Shown here: piece by piece, positions 47,401-57,862 of the stretch
Layout: every line of letters begins with the position of its first letter
Position numbering within the stretch: the first letter of the stretch is position 1
Source of the DNA: Brachionus manjavacas
Lineage: Eukaryota > Rotifera > Eurotatoria > Ploima > Brachionidae
Direction of reading: 5' to 3'
DNA length: 64,000 bases
NCBI GenBank assembly: GCA_019054805.1
Contig: JAHQIY010000011.1
Coordinates: 2,795,001-2,859,000, forward strand
The notes under the pieces: generated by a model
The model's input: the letters and a program-made list of their open reading frames with translations, nothing else
The model's database searches: none
Told to the model about the DNA's origin: nothing
Translations under genes and position numbers: made by a program

Positions 47401-49559
47401 TTAATCCAGAAAATTTTAAAATTAAAATTTTGAAGAAAGTTAGCATTTTTTTTACAAATAAATTTATCGCTTTCTGGTGAAAAATTCTTTTATAACTATT
47501 GTTTATTATAATGTTGAGATTGAAAGGCTAATGAAATGCACCCGTAGGATATTTACTAAATAATTGAAGATAGTGAATATCATGATAAATATAAGAAATA
47601 AGAAAATAAAAAAGACATCTAAAATCCCAACTAAATTTTTAAAATAATTATTAGGAATTAAATCTGTATGAATCAGTGCAAAACATCTTGCTGCATTCTT
47701 TTCAATTTTAAAATTTAAATCCTATTGATGGTTTATTTGTTGTGTTTAAGATAAAAAAATTTTTTTAAGGGAAAAAAGTCTATATGGAATTTTTTAGAGG
47801 ATTTACAATTTAAAATTTATCATTTATCTAAAAAGGAAATATTTTTACTCAAATTTAATAAGAATTAACTATTTATCGTAGTTTTTAATTGTACTGAAAT
47901 TCTCAATGCCATACTCTAATTGTCGTAAGATAAATCCGGTATAAAACTTTATGAGAAAATTAAAACAAACTATTTATTAACTTCTCAAAAAAAAATTGCT
48001 GCAAAAAAATCTTTAAACCCTTCAAAAAATTTCATCGAGACCAAAAAGAGAAAAGATTAAAGCTTAAATACAATTTTAATTCGATTATTGATTTAATTGA
48101 TTTAAAGAATATATTAAAAATTTTATTTTAGCTAAAATAGTGAAATATAGAACGTTGGATATTACCATCATAATTTTTATAATTTTTTAAGATTTTTTAT
48201 ATCCTTACTTTTAATTTTTCAGAAAAAGTTGAATTTAATTATTTACTAAATTATACATTGCCTTCATAAATTGCGAAGTTTTTAACAAAAAATCAAAAGA
48301 TCGAAATAAAAATCAAAAATTTTTTTTATACAAATTTTTTTTATGAGTTGTAATTATATTATTCTATTTTAGATGAAGTATGGAGAAATTTTGGCGATGA
48401 ACAATTTGATTTCCAAATAACATTTTCAAATGAAGTTGGCGAAAATTGGCAATCGGAACCAGCAGATAAAATAGTGGATCCGATTATTGAAATTATAGAA
48501 AATGACTCTGGCACTAATTTAGTGTCTAAAGTTGATTCTGATGCCGAAATTTGCGATTTTGATGATTTTTCAGAAAAGTCAAAAAATTCTAGAAAAAAAT
48601 CTAATAATTCAACAATGGACGAAGAAGACTTAGATGAATTAAATTTCGAAAAAGAGCCTTTGTTAGTTAAAAATGACAAAAACTCTAAAAAAAATAATTC
48701 CAAAATTGAGCCTAGTGATATTTTAAAAAGCCTACCGAATTTTTCTTCAATGGACACCCCTGATTTGAAAAGTGAATTGAAAAAATATGGCGTTAAAGCT
48801 TTGCCTAAAAAACAAGCGGTCAAAAAATTAACTGAAATCTACCAGTTCACTTCTCGTAAACAGAATAAAATTGCATTTCCCAGAAGTCAAAGCTGTGTCA
48901 ACTTCAAGACCGCTTCAAATAGCATGAAAAGTTCTAATTCAGTTAATGCGATAGCTTCCAAAAAATTGGTAGAAACATCTAATTTCGAAGACGGAGAAGA
49001 AGATTTTGACTCAATGGCAAAAATAATGAATTTGGAATCTCTGGGAACTCAAAAAAGTAAAAAAAAAGTGCTTAAAAAAACAGTATCCGACTTGGGAACA
49101 TGTCGTTCTAGTCAGTCTGCGCCAAGTTCCCAATCCGGCTTTGTAAAGATAGGTGCAAAAAAAAATAAATATCTAGAGATGACTTTGGATGAGGTTATAC
49201 TTGACATGGTGGATGAAGAGGATGACGAAGAAACAAGTGAAGCATCTGAGCCGAGTGGCACTCAGAAAAAAGGCGGAAAGTTATTAAAAGAAAAGATAAA
49301 GAAAACACTAAATGAAGATGAGACCCGAGAATGTGTTTTTAATGTTATAAGATCGGATAATAATTTGTATCTAAGTGTTCTCAATTACGAGCCATTAGAT
49401 TACGAATATTTTTTTACAACTCTCCAAGCAAGTCTAGCTCCGCGCAAGTGTAATAATAAAATCTTAATGAAAATTCTTGATGAGTTTTGTGTTACTTTCA
49501 CTCTCAAAAATTTGAATACAAGAGGTGTATCAAAAGTTAGATCTAAAAAAAAGCATTAA
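35409..49559 (+). CDS. SLX4: SLX4 structure-specific endonuclease scaffold
   Basis: SLX4 assembles SLX1 and other nucleases for Holliday-junction and crosslink repair in the nucleus. Seven exons keep phase: 35409-35966, 36147-36280, 36338-36535, 43767-44049, 45630-45704, 45764-46772, 48373-49559; 1147 residues. Residues 94-118 are a UBZ4 zinc finger (CPVC...HVNQC). A second UBZ4 (CPIC ... HLKKC) is split by intron 1. LQIAVALSNS and an XPF-binding-like segment (NYLWNMCSYFEESEKNFYV) follow. A SAP-like domain reads SMDTPDLKSELKKYGVKALP. The SLX1-binding C-terminal domain (YEPLDYEYFFTTLQASL, DEFCVTFTLKNL) closes the protein. The middle is acidic and low complexity; no BTB domain is seen, unlike vertebrates. 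The ATG context ACCATGG is strong. A polyadenylation-like AATAAA lies at 49626. The link across the 7.2-kb intron rests on phase and the SLX4 order of motifs. Confidence 0.9.
37305..37578. mobile_element. MITE with ~75-bp inverted repeats (SLX4 intron 3)
   Basis: The left arm contains AAATGAAATGGTTTTTTTAA and CCAAAAATTGTTCTG, then TATCAGCTGATAC. The right arm is its near-exact complement. It is about 270 bp long with unique sequence in the middle. The superfamily is unclear. Confidence 0.75.
39226..40389. mobile_element. Foldback-type element with ~320-bp terminal inverted repeats
   Basis: It begins CAGTGCTGCTACGATACC and ends with the exact complement, flanked by TA. The arms (about 39226-39550 and 40075-40389) stay complementary throughout, including TTCATTCAATTTTTTTT-like inner ends, and leave a unique core of about 500 bp. 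The core shows no transposase. The TIR start resembles that of the short hairpin elements at 44.3-44.6 kb. Confidence 0.85.
40423..41252 (-). mobile_element. Tigger/pogo-like transposon, internally deleted
   Basis: The TIRs CAGTCAATCCTCGATATAAC and the complementary GGATTGACT end are flanked by TA. On the minus strand a CENP-B-type helix-turn-helix piece (FKASNGWLCKFKERNGIS, about 40930-40850) is followed almost at once by an acidic linker and a C-terminus ending KQTSINDFVKKQ-stop at 40585. The DDE catalytic core between them is missing, and one frame change lies in the linker. It is therefore a non-autonomous derivative. Confidence 0.8.
42140..42255 (+). mobile_element. 3'-end fragment of the array-type LINE family
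   Basis: CTGAAGGAGCATTTGCTCG at about 42228 matches the 3'-terminal box of the LINE copies at 10.5 kb (CTGAAGGAGCCCTAGATCGG) and 58.7 kb (CTGAAGGAGCTTTAGCTCGG). T/A-rich 3' UTR sequence precedes it and an AAATAAATA tail follows. It is a short, 5'-truncated plus-strand insertion. Confidence 0.6.
42760..43125 (-). pseudogene. Degenerate minus-strand coding relic in SLX4 intron 3
   Basis: The minus strand from about 43105 reads MWNGKNMLDIAASSWNKYIT, one stop, then about 70 open codons (KRYPLESERVEILKSKQLLK, FYLDCAIAKAKPSPDKIEQ). The composition looks coding, not random AT. A decayed transposase or captured gene piece is likely; I cannot name the family. Confidence 0.35.
44297..44640. mobile_element. 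Two short hairpin MITEs in SLX4 intron 4
   Basis: ACAGTACTGCTATGATTTTC occurs at about 44297 and again at 44531 in the same direction, each followed by runs of TTTTACGTGAAATTACGT-like words. The second copy folds almost perfectly: TTTCTGTTTTTACGTA at 44547 pairs with TACGTAAAAACAGAAA ending at 44632. The start resembles the CAGTGCTGCTACGAT end of the element at 39226. Confidence 0.65.
45113..45251 (-). mobile_element. LINE C-terminal fragment in SLX4 intron 4
   Basis: The minus strand reads LGRPAVTWKSAITKELIEMG, one stop, then AQVKAKYRLEWKSKLMLHK. The pattern GRP-x-x-x-W ... G-x-x-W ... A-x-x-R-x-x-W is common just after the RT domain of non-LTR retrotransposons. No RT core remains here. Confidence 0.55.
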
Positions 49560-51238
49560 TTATTTCATTTGTATTTACCAGAATTATGTTTATAAATTTT
49601 TTTATTGATTTAATTAAAAATTTTGAATAAAGTTTTAAGAATTTCTAAAATTTTTTGAATATTCAATAAAAGTAGCTAATAACTTTTATTCTAAATGAGC
49701 AGAAAATATTATGTAAATCGTATCACTTGATTCAAAGTCTATATGACCAAAATTAAGATTGTGAAAATCATTCAGATAATTTTTTTTCCAAAATTAAACA
49801 AGTATTTTGGTTGAGGTATTCAGAAAAAAATTGCTTTAAAAAATTCGAACCAAAGAAAAATTCAAAATATGGTAAATTCCAATGATCACATTAAGACCAC
49901 ATTATTATGTGTGTACAATTTCACGATTTAAGAAATAGTGGCCATTTAATAAGTCTCCATGATTTTCATTAATGGCAATAATTAGATATTTAAAAATAAC
50001 ATATTTAGTTTGATTCAAAAGATATCATGAAATAGCAAAAAAAAGTTTCTAATAAATTTAAATTTAAAAAAAAAAGATTATTTTTAAAGACCAAGGATTA
50101 ACCACAAGTTTGAAATTTTTTTAATAAATTTACATTTATTTATTTTATTTTAGAGTAAAAATTTTGACCTTTGAGTCATTTAAAATTTCATAATTTCGAC
50201 AAATTTTAAGATTTAAAGAACTTTAACTTAATTAAATGAATATTTATTATAATTAGTTTTAAGTAAATGTTGATATTTAAAAATTAAAATAATAAGCATA
50301 ATTTTTTAGAAATTTTTTGAAAAATTCTTTAATAATTTTATATTTGACGATTTTACATACGGAATTAATTTATCTCTATTAGATTAATTGACTGCGATAG
50401 CAAATTATTAATATTATCTTATTTACAAAAAGAATTGAATTTTTAATTTGAATTTAATATTTATTAATTTTTATTCTCATGGTAATGGATCGCTAAAATT
50501 ATATAGTTTTAGGAAAAATTAAAGTTAATGATCAAATGTAAATTTCATATCAAATTTTTAGTTTTAAACTTGATAAAAAATAATTTTCTTTTAAATTTTT
50601 TTACAAGAAATAACTAGAAATTATTAAGAATGTTTTGTTTAATCATTTATTTGGAAAAAATTGTATAAATTTTTATCTGAAGTTAAAATAAAATATTAAT
50701 AAATATTTTGTGATTTTGAAATACAAAATTTAACTTTGTTTCGTTTTAATAAATTTAATAAATATTAAAATACAAAAAGCATTTGTTTGAGTTATAATAT
50801 TGCTAAATTAAAGTGGATTTTAATTTCTCTTAAAGCTTGCAAATGAAGATTTTAGAAGAATCAATTAAAGATCAATTAGAAAAAAAAAATACATTCTTTT
50901 TTTTTTTAATTTAAAATATTAAAAATTTAATGTTTATTTAAAATATTAAATAAAAAAATCTAATTTTGTAGTTTTATTATTATTATTATTAGTTAAGTTT
51001 TAATCACGTGATCCTGATCATGAACTTTAAATTTCCAATTTTAGTGGTCAGATAAAGTGTAAGAAAGAAAATTAAATAAAAATGCCAATTGAAAAGATAA
51101 AAAAAATTTATAAAAAAAGACAAAAAATTTAACTTTAAAAAACTAAAGAGCAAATTAAATTTTGCAATTTTAATTAGTAATTTTAAATTATAAAAAAAGA
51201 ATCTATTTGAAAGAAATTAATTTCTTTAATTCGAAAAA
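49560..51238. other. AT-rich intergenic stretch between SLX4 and TTC1
   Basis: Apart from the polyadenylation-like site near 49626 and an (ATT)n run near 50980, I see nothing supported here. It should hold the TTC1 promoter. Confidence 0.5.
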
Positions 51239-52130
51239 ATGAGCATTAAAGAGGAAAATTCTGATAATGAATTCTATGATGCCTGCGAAAACCTTGAAAA
51301 ATTATCCGATGACGAAAATTTTGTTTCGATCAATCCAACTGAAACTGACCATGAACACACTAACGACGAAACTGAAACAAAATTTGTTCCTCTTCACGAA
51401 GAACTCAATGAAAAAATGAACTTGGCAAAAGAAAATTTAAAAGAAGAAGAAGAAGACGACATACCTGAGATCAAACAAGAAGATGATCCATTTTTTGTAG
51501 ATGAAAATGAGCTCAAAAATGAACAGCTATCCGAAGAAACAAAACAAGAAAGACTCAATGAAGCTTTGGAATGCAAACAGAGTGGAAACGATTTGTACAA
51601 ACAAAATAAATTCCTTGAAGCTTTAGAGTCCTACACCCAAGCTCTGCGCCTTTGTCCATTGGATTTCAGCAAAGACCGATCTGTTTTTTACTCAAACCGT
51701 TCTTTATGTTTTTTGAAATTGGTACTAAAAAATTTAATTTTTTACATTTTTTTCATATTTATTATTTTTCTAGCAAGATAATGACAGATGCGTTGCTGAA
51801 TGTTCAAAATCATTGGAATTGGATGCGTCATTCATGAAGCCATTGCTAAGACGCGCTGTATGTTACCAACTAATGGATAAGTTAGATGAATCGCTGGCTG
51901 ATTACAAGAAACTAGCTGAATTGGAACCAAAAAACAGCACGTACGGGTGCAAAATAGTCGAATTAGAACAAAAGGTAAAGGAAAGAAACGAAAAATTGAA
52001 GGAAGAAATGATGGGCAAGCTTAAAGACTTGGGAAACATGGTCCTCAAACCTTTTGGTTTATCGACTGAAAATTTTCAATTTGTTCAAGATCCAGGTACT
52101 GGCTCTTATTCGGTTAATTTTAAAAAGTAA
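51239..52130 (+). CDS. TTC1: Tetratricopeptide repeat protein 1 (TTC1)
   Basis: TTC1 is a small TPR adaptor that contacts Hsp90-type chaperones and other partners in the cytosol. Exons 51239-51721 and 51774-52130 are joined in phase 0 across a 52-nt intron, giving 279 residues, close to the ~290 of vertebrate TTC1. The first ~105 residues are acidic and unstructured, as in the family. Three TPR helix pairs follow: ALECKQSGNDLYKQNKFLEA, then DRSVFYSNRSLCFLKL across the intron into DRCVAECSKSLELD, then KPLLRRAVCYQLMDKLDESL. The conserved C-terminus includes MMGKLKDLGNMVLKPFGLS and ends YSVNFKK. AATAAA starts 8 bases after the stop. It is intact and on the same strand as its neighbours. Confidence 0.95.
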
Positions 52131-52230
52131 TTTTATTCAAATAAAAAAATTGAGAAAAAAAATGTGTCTTTTTTCTCACAAAATGTCTATAAATTACCAT
52201 GTCATTGTTTGAAAAAAAATTTAGAAAAAA

Positions 52231-52468
52231 ATGTTAAAATTTTTTACTTTTTTATTTGTGGCTTTGTTAGGTAAATAAAAATTTATTAAAAAAAAAATTA
52301 AATGCTATCACACTTTTTATCCCTAGTCATTTGTGTTCTATTTAAACAGAGATTGGCATTTCCAATTTCTACCCAGTACTCTATATCATGGGTACCAACA
52401 TCAACTCGATTTACCTCAAGCATCGGCATTACAACAACACCATCCAATTTGAAGATGAACTGAGCTAA
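52231..52468 (+). CDS. Candidate 52-aa secreted peptide gene
   Basis: Two exons, 52231-52270 and 52350-52468, with a 79-nt GT-AG intron in matching phase. The product starts MLKFFTFLFVALLE, a typical signal-peptide stretch, and continues IGISNFYPVLYIMGTNINSI to an acidic end, IQFEDELS. It sits 100 bases after TTC1 and 112 before the MOXD1-like gene, same strand. There are no cysteines or dibasic cleavage sites. I do not recognise it. Support is the phase-matched intron and the hydrophobic leader only, so it may be a chance reading. Confidence 0.4.
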
Positions 52469-52580
52469 AATTTAAATTTTATTTCTTTTAAAATAAAACA
52501 TTTAAATAATTTTAATATCATCATTATTTACCAATAGGTGACATAATAAATATTCTGAGATAAAACATCGTCAAAAAATA

Positions 52581-55500
52581 ATGAAGCTTTATAAATTAAT
52601 TTTTTTAAATTGTTTAATTTTAACACTGGCTTACGGTTCGAATGAAGCCGTCCCTAAGCCAAGTGAAGATTATACTTTTAGTCTCAACGTGGATGACAGC
52701 GATGAGTTACAATATAGACTTTATTGGAAAGTGCTGGAAAAAGATGAAATTCAGTTCGAAATACATTGCCGTGCTGGTGGATGGATTGGATTCGGCTTAT
52801 CTCCGAATGGAGGAATGACCGGAAGTGATATAGCGATCGGATGGGTAGATTCTAATGGTGATGCGTTTTTGAAAGACACTCATGCAATTGGTAAACAAGC
52901 ACCGATTGTTGATCAGGTTCAAAATTGGAATCTCATCGATGCATCTGAGAAAGATGGGTATACAGTCTTGAAGATTAGACGAAAGTTGTACACTTGTGAT
53001 GAAGAGGACGACTTTGATATTAAGCTTGAGACTCAGCGATTGATATTCGCCTGGTCAGATCAAGACCCGAACAGCGAAACATTTGACTGGTCATACCATG
53101 GACCAAATCGAAGAATCAAATCAGCAGTTTTATTAAATTTTGCTGATGAGACCAGCGATGATGAGATAAATTCAGAAATAACTGACTCTTTCGAGTTTCA
53201 TTTAGATAATGTAAATTTTAGTCTAGAAATTTTAATAAAAAAATATTTTTTTCATGAAATTTATTAAATTTAAATTAATTTTTTGAAGCATTTAATTCCG
53301 GCAAAGGATACGTATTATTTGTGTCAGATGTTTAAATTGCCACCACTAAAAACCGATTTGCATTTGGTATCATACGAAGTGCTGATAGAAAAAGAAAGTC
53401 TAAGTTTTGTGCATCATTTTGACGTGTACATGTGTACGTCCGATGACTTTGAGAAGGTGAAAAATATTTCCAACATAGGATTTGAATGTGGACCTGGAAT
53501 AGATGGCGAATATGCAGCAAAAATTCTCAAAGGAATCTGTGAGATTCGAACCATGGTTTTTGCATGGGTATTAAATCATGTTTTATCACACTATCTAAAA
53601 ATCAACTTAAGAAAACACATTTTTTAAGGCAGTTGGAGGAAAACGCTCTATCAGCTTTCCGTCTAATACAGGCTTCCGCTTTGCTAAATCGGACCAAGAG
53701 ACAGTAATGGTAATCAATTATCACTTTGATAATGCCAGGATAGTTGGTGGTAAGATTTTTTCATCATTAGGACATAGCCATGAAAGTGCCTTTCAAAAAA
53801 GTTAATTATCAAAATTATTTTCTCAGGTAGTCTGGAGCAAATAATCACCTGTAGGACCAAAGTCTACTGAAAAGTGTGATCATCTTTGTAAACTTCTGAA
53901 CAAGTGTTAAAATAAATTCAAAATAAAGAAAAATAGACTTTTTAATAAAATTTCTTTCAAGAGCAATTGTCCAGAAAAACTTCTGTTTTTGGAAATTTTT
54001 GGTGTCCAAATATCCTTGATCGTTTTTGAAAGAGTTGTTTTTGGCAATTTTATAAATAAAAAAATATGTAGGTTATTTTCTATCAAAATCTACGTTTGAA
54101 AAAAACTATACTGAATTTTAATTTTAATCTTTTGAAACTATCGTAAATTTTTTAGTTTTATATTTTAAAAAATTTAAGGTTTGAAAAAATATTTAAGGAA
54201 TAAAGAAACAATTTTCTTTAAATTTTAAAGATTTTTTTGATTTTTTTTTTCGATTTTTTAGATGAAATCAAACCAAAATAGTAACAATATTAAAATTTTA
54301 ATCCTTTTAGTAGTAGTAGTAGTGACACAGAGGTACCTGTGTGAATGTAAGTTATAAGGCTAGATCATATCAGCTCTAATCTGTTCTGCCAAAGGTTACA
54401 CTCGGTATACCGATCTCCTCAGATCACCGGACACCACATGAGCATCCAGTTTAGCTTTAAAGCTGTTCACGTTACTCGTATTAACTATACTGGAAGGTAG
54501 CAAATTCCAAGTAGTTGCTGTTCTATTAGGAAGGAATTTCGCTCTAGTGTTAGATCCCTTACAGTCATCCCCAACGATCTAATGCGTGTGTGACCTGCCT
54601 TTATTATTTCTCCCTATTTTTAGTCCCAGATCTACCTCTTCTAATCCATGTGTTATTTTAAATAGCTGTATAAGGTCACCCCTCTTTCTCCTTGTACCCA
54701 AGTCGGTATTTCCTAACTTCTTCAACCTTTCTTCATATTCCAAGCTCCTTAATTCTAAAGCCATACCTGTTGCTCTCCTCTGAACCCCTTCTATTTTTTT
54801 AACTTCCTTTTTTGAAAGAGTGATCCATACTGATGACGCGAACTCCAAATGTGTTCTTACAAAGGTGGGATACAAATTTTTGCACAAATTTATGTCGAAA
54901 TATCTAAAAGTCTTCCTCAATCTCCCCAACATCTAACTCGCTCATTTCACTCCGGCTTCCATTTGCGCTGAAAGTTTATCATCTTTTGTTATGAATGCTC
55001 CCAAGTCCTTTTTTTTCTCAGTTTCTTTCAGTACCATTTCACTTCCATTTTCCTCAATTGAGTACTCTTTTTTTGGATTTTCCTTGCCAAAATACATCAC
55101 TTTGCACTTAAACCCATTAAGTCTCATCGACCAAGCTCTACACCATTCGACTGTATTATATATACCCTCTTGTAGCTTATTTTCAACACCACTCTTGTTA
55201 AAATGTTTTATAATTTGAAATCAATTATTAACTTTGATGTTCTAATCTTTGATTATTACTCTATGAAATAGCCAAAAATCATCTTCTAAAATTTAGATGA
55301 CTTAATTAAATTTTTACTGATAATTTTTTTAGATTTATTTTAATTAAAAAAAAAACTAATTATATTGATTTATTTCAGACCACAGAGACAAATCTGGACT
55401 AAAATTCAAATTTACAAAAAATCTACGAAAATACGATTTAGGAGTATTATCAATAGCGGTTCCTACCACTAAATTAGATATTGTAATTCCTCCAAAAACT

Positions 55501-56407
55501 GATTCAGTAAAGCTTACATCGATTTGTTATCCTGAATGCACTAAAGTATCTTATTATTACAATTAGAGAATTTTTTCTAATGATATTTGTTTTAAATAGA
55601 ATTATATTCCCGAAGATGGAATTACTGTATTTGCTGGAAACCTCCATACTCATTTAGCTGGTAGAGCTGTAAGGACTAAACTAGTGCGCAATGGAAAAAT
55701 AATTAAGTATCTTTTTGATGACCAAAATTATGATTTCAATTATCAATCAAACATTTTGATCCAACCTACTAAGCTTTATCCGGTATTTTTTAATTTATTT
55801 GGTTACAAGAAAAAAATTGAAAATATTTTAGGGTGATTCATTGATTCTTGAATGCACTTACGGCTCTAAAAATAAAAATGAATTTACATTGGTATATCAC
55901 TAAAAAGCTGAAAATTTTAAATTAATAAAACATAATTTAAAGGGCGGTTTTGGCACATCGGATGAGATGTGTATAAATTTTATTTATTATTATCCAAAAA
56001 TAGATTTTCCTGGATGTCAATCGACCAAATTGGATGAGGATTTGGAAAAATTTTATAGAAAGTTGTAAAATTTTCTTAAATCAATAATTTGATTTAATTT
56101 TAATTTTTTTAAGTAACTCATTGATGCCTATCGGGAGTTTACTAAATGGTTCGATTAGAAACAATTCTAAATTGATCGGTGACCATCTTTCAAAATTAAA
56201 ACCATCAAGACAGACAATTGAAAAAATAAAAAATTTTTATGAAAATTCTGATTTTCACATTGGAGCTTGTGCTGTAATTTCTGTTTTATTTTTAATATAA
56301 TTTTTCTATTTTTATTCAAGGGTGGTAAAAACTCGTCGATTTTTTTAACCGAAAAAAAAGAGTTTTTAAAGCCAGATAAAATTTTTGCTGAAAAAATAAA
56401 CTGCTAA
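52581..56407 (+). CDS. MOXD1: DBH-like copper monooxygenase (MOXD1-like)
   Basis: This is a secretory-pathway enzyme of the dopamine beta-hydroxylase/PHM family that uses two coppers and ascorbate; the substrate cannot be read from sequence. Nine exons keep phase: 52581-53210, 53289-53567, 53629-53749, 55379-55545, 55600-55782, 55832-55891, 55943-56064, 56114-56273, 56321-56407; 602 residues, close to the ~613 of human MOXD1. A signal peptide (LIFLNCLILTLAYG) leads into a DOMON domain (RAGGWIGFGLSPNGGMTGSD). The copper type II monooxygenase N-domain has SFVHHFDVYMC. The C-domain has DHRDKSGLKF, LHTHLAGR and GGFGTSDEMC, giving the His and Met copper ligands. Small introns are 47-78 nt; intron 3 is 1.6 kb and carries a LINE. 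No C-terminal anchor is seen. All key residues I checked are present. Confidence 0.92.
54305..55210 (-). mobile_element. CR1-like LINE 3' fragment in MOXD1 intron 3
   Basis: On the minus strand: MRLNGFKCKVMYFGKENP, then KKKDLGAFITKDDKLSAQME, then LCKNLYPTFVRTHLEFASSV and VQRRATGMALELRSLEYEER, the thumb and C-terminal pattern of CR1/L2/Rex1-type elements. The frame is broken between the first two blocks and after KGRSHTH. The 3' end at about 54305 carries a short (ACT)n tail. The catalytic RT box and everything 5' are absent. This family is distinct from the array LINE. Confidence 0.8.
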
Positions 56408-57862
56408 TTTAAAATTAATAAATGTTCTATACAAGTCAATGATATTTTTAAATAAATTTTTTAGTTAATAAAAATTTTACTTAAAGATCAAAAATTTATT
56501 ATTCCAAAATTTTTTTTTATCAATACTTAAAAAAAAAGTTGCATGAAAATTGTACTTGAAAATTTAGAAAGATAAAATATTAGTATTAAATTTTCAAAAA
56601 TTTCAAGTAATCACCGCATAAGGAATTGATGTATACTATCCATTTGTTTTTGGTACTTTAAAAATTAAAATAAATTCTAAAATTAATAGAGATTATCTTC
56701 TATTAAAAATTTTAAAAATTTAAACTATCGATCTGGTCTCAAAACAAAAATTTTAAATTTTATGTAAAAAATTTAACTTAAAAAAATTAAATTATTAAAT
56801 TAAAAAAATAATTTGAAATCTTTAAAATTATTTGCCATTTTCTTTTTAAATATTAAAATATTTATTCTATAAGGTAGCATAAAACTTCTTATAAAAGTAC
56901 AAATGAATTATCAGGAGTATCAAAATATTTATTAGGCTAAGTTTAAAGATTAAGTCGATTGGACTTATATATTTGTCAAGATAAATTAACAGCAAGAGAA
57001 AACAGCTATGAAATTCAGATTCAGATCAAATTTTAATTTTAAAAAAATATGAAAGCTTAGTCTTAGTTTTTTTTTTTTAAACTGAAAATAAACTTGTTTT
57101 TGAAAATGTCACTTTTTAATTGAATCAAGGATTCTTCCAAAATCGAACGAACAGGTAAGAAAAAGCAAAAATTTAAATGCGTGTTAATGACTTTTTTCCA
57201 GACTCTTTTCAAATCTATTTGAATTTTTTTTGAATTGATCAATGATCGTTGAATATCATTAAAAAACTAGATGTTTAAAACCTAACTTTTCAATTGAGAG
57301 TTTTTTTATTTTAGCTAAAAAAAAAATTTAAATTTTAAATTAGAATAGTGTTTACACTGGAAACTTAAAAAGAAAATTTAAATTTATTCTTATCAAATTA
57401 TTCCAAGTATAAAAAGTATTTTCTAAAAGTTACCAAATGTTTTAATTTAATGATTAAGTTTAAAAAAATTGAGGCAAAATAAAAGTCAAGAAAAAAGTAA
57501 GCTTTTCTAAGGATTCAAAGTAAAATAGAGGACTTAAAAAAAATTTTTGAAAAAAAAAACCTGTAAATCTTTTAGAGGCAAGTGGCTTAATGATTAGAGA
57601 ATTCGGCATCATTAACAAGCTCTTATCGAATAAAACAAGTTTATTTTCATGTTTCTTTAACTTTTATTAAACAACTTTTCAGGTAATCTTAAATTTAATT
57701 ACTTTTTTTTAGTTTAAAGAAAATTAAAATTTATTTTGAAACCTAAACTTGTTTCTTATCAGCAGTGAATCAAGCTCGGTACCTTAAATAAAATATTTCT
57801 TTCGAGTAAATAAAAAATAAATAAAAATTTATAATAAATTTTATTTCAAATTATTTTAGAAT
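56408..57862. other. AT-rich intergenic stretch
   Basis: No ORF or repeat supported. A TTATTTTAG just before the next ATG could be an acceptor for a 5' UTR exon of the following gene. Confidence 0.4.
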
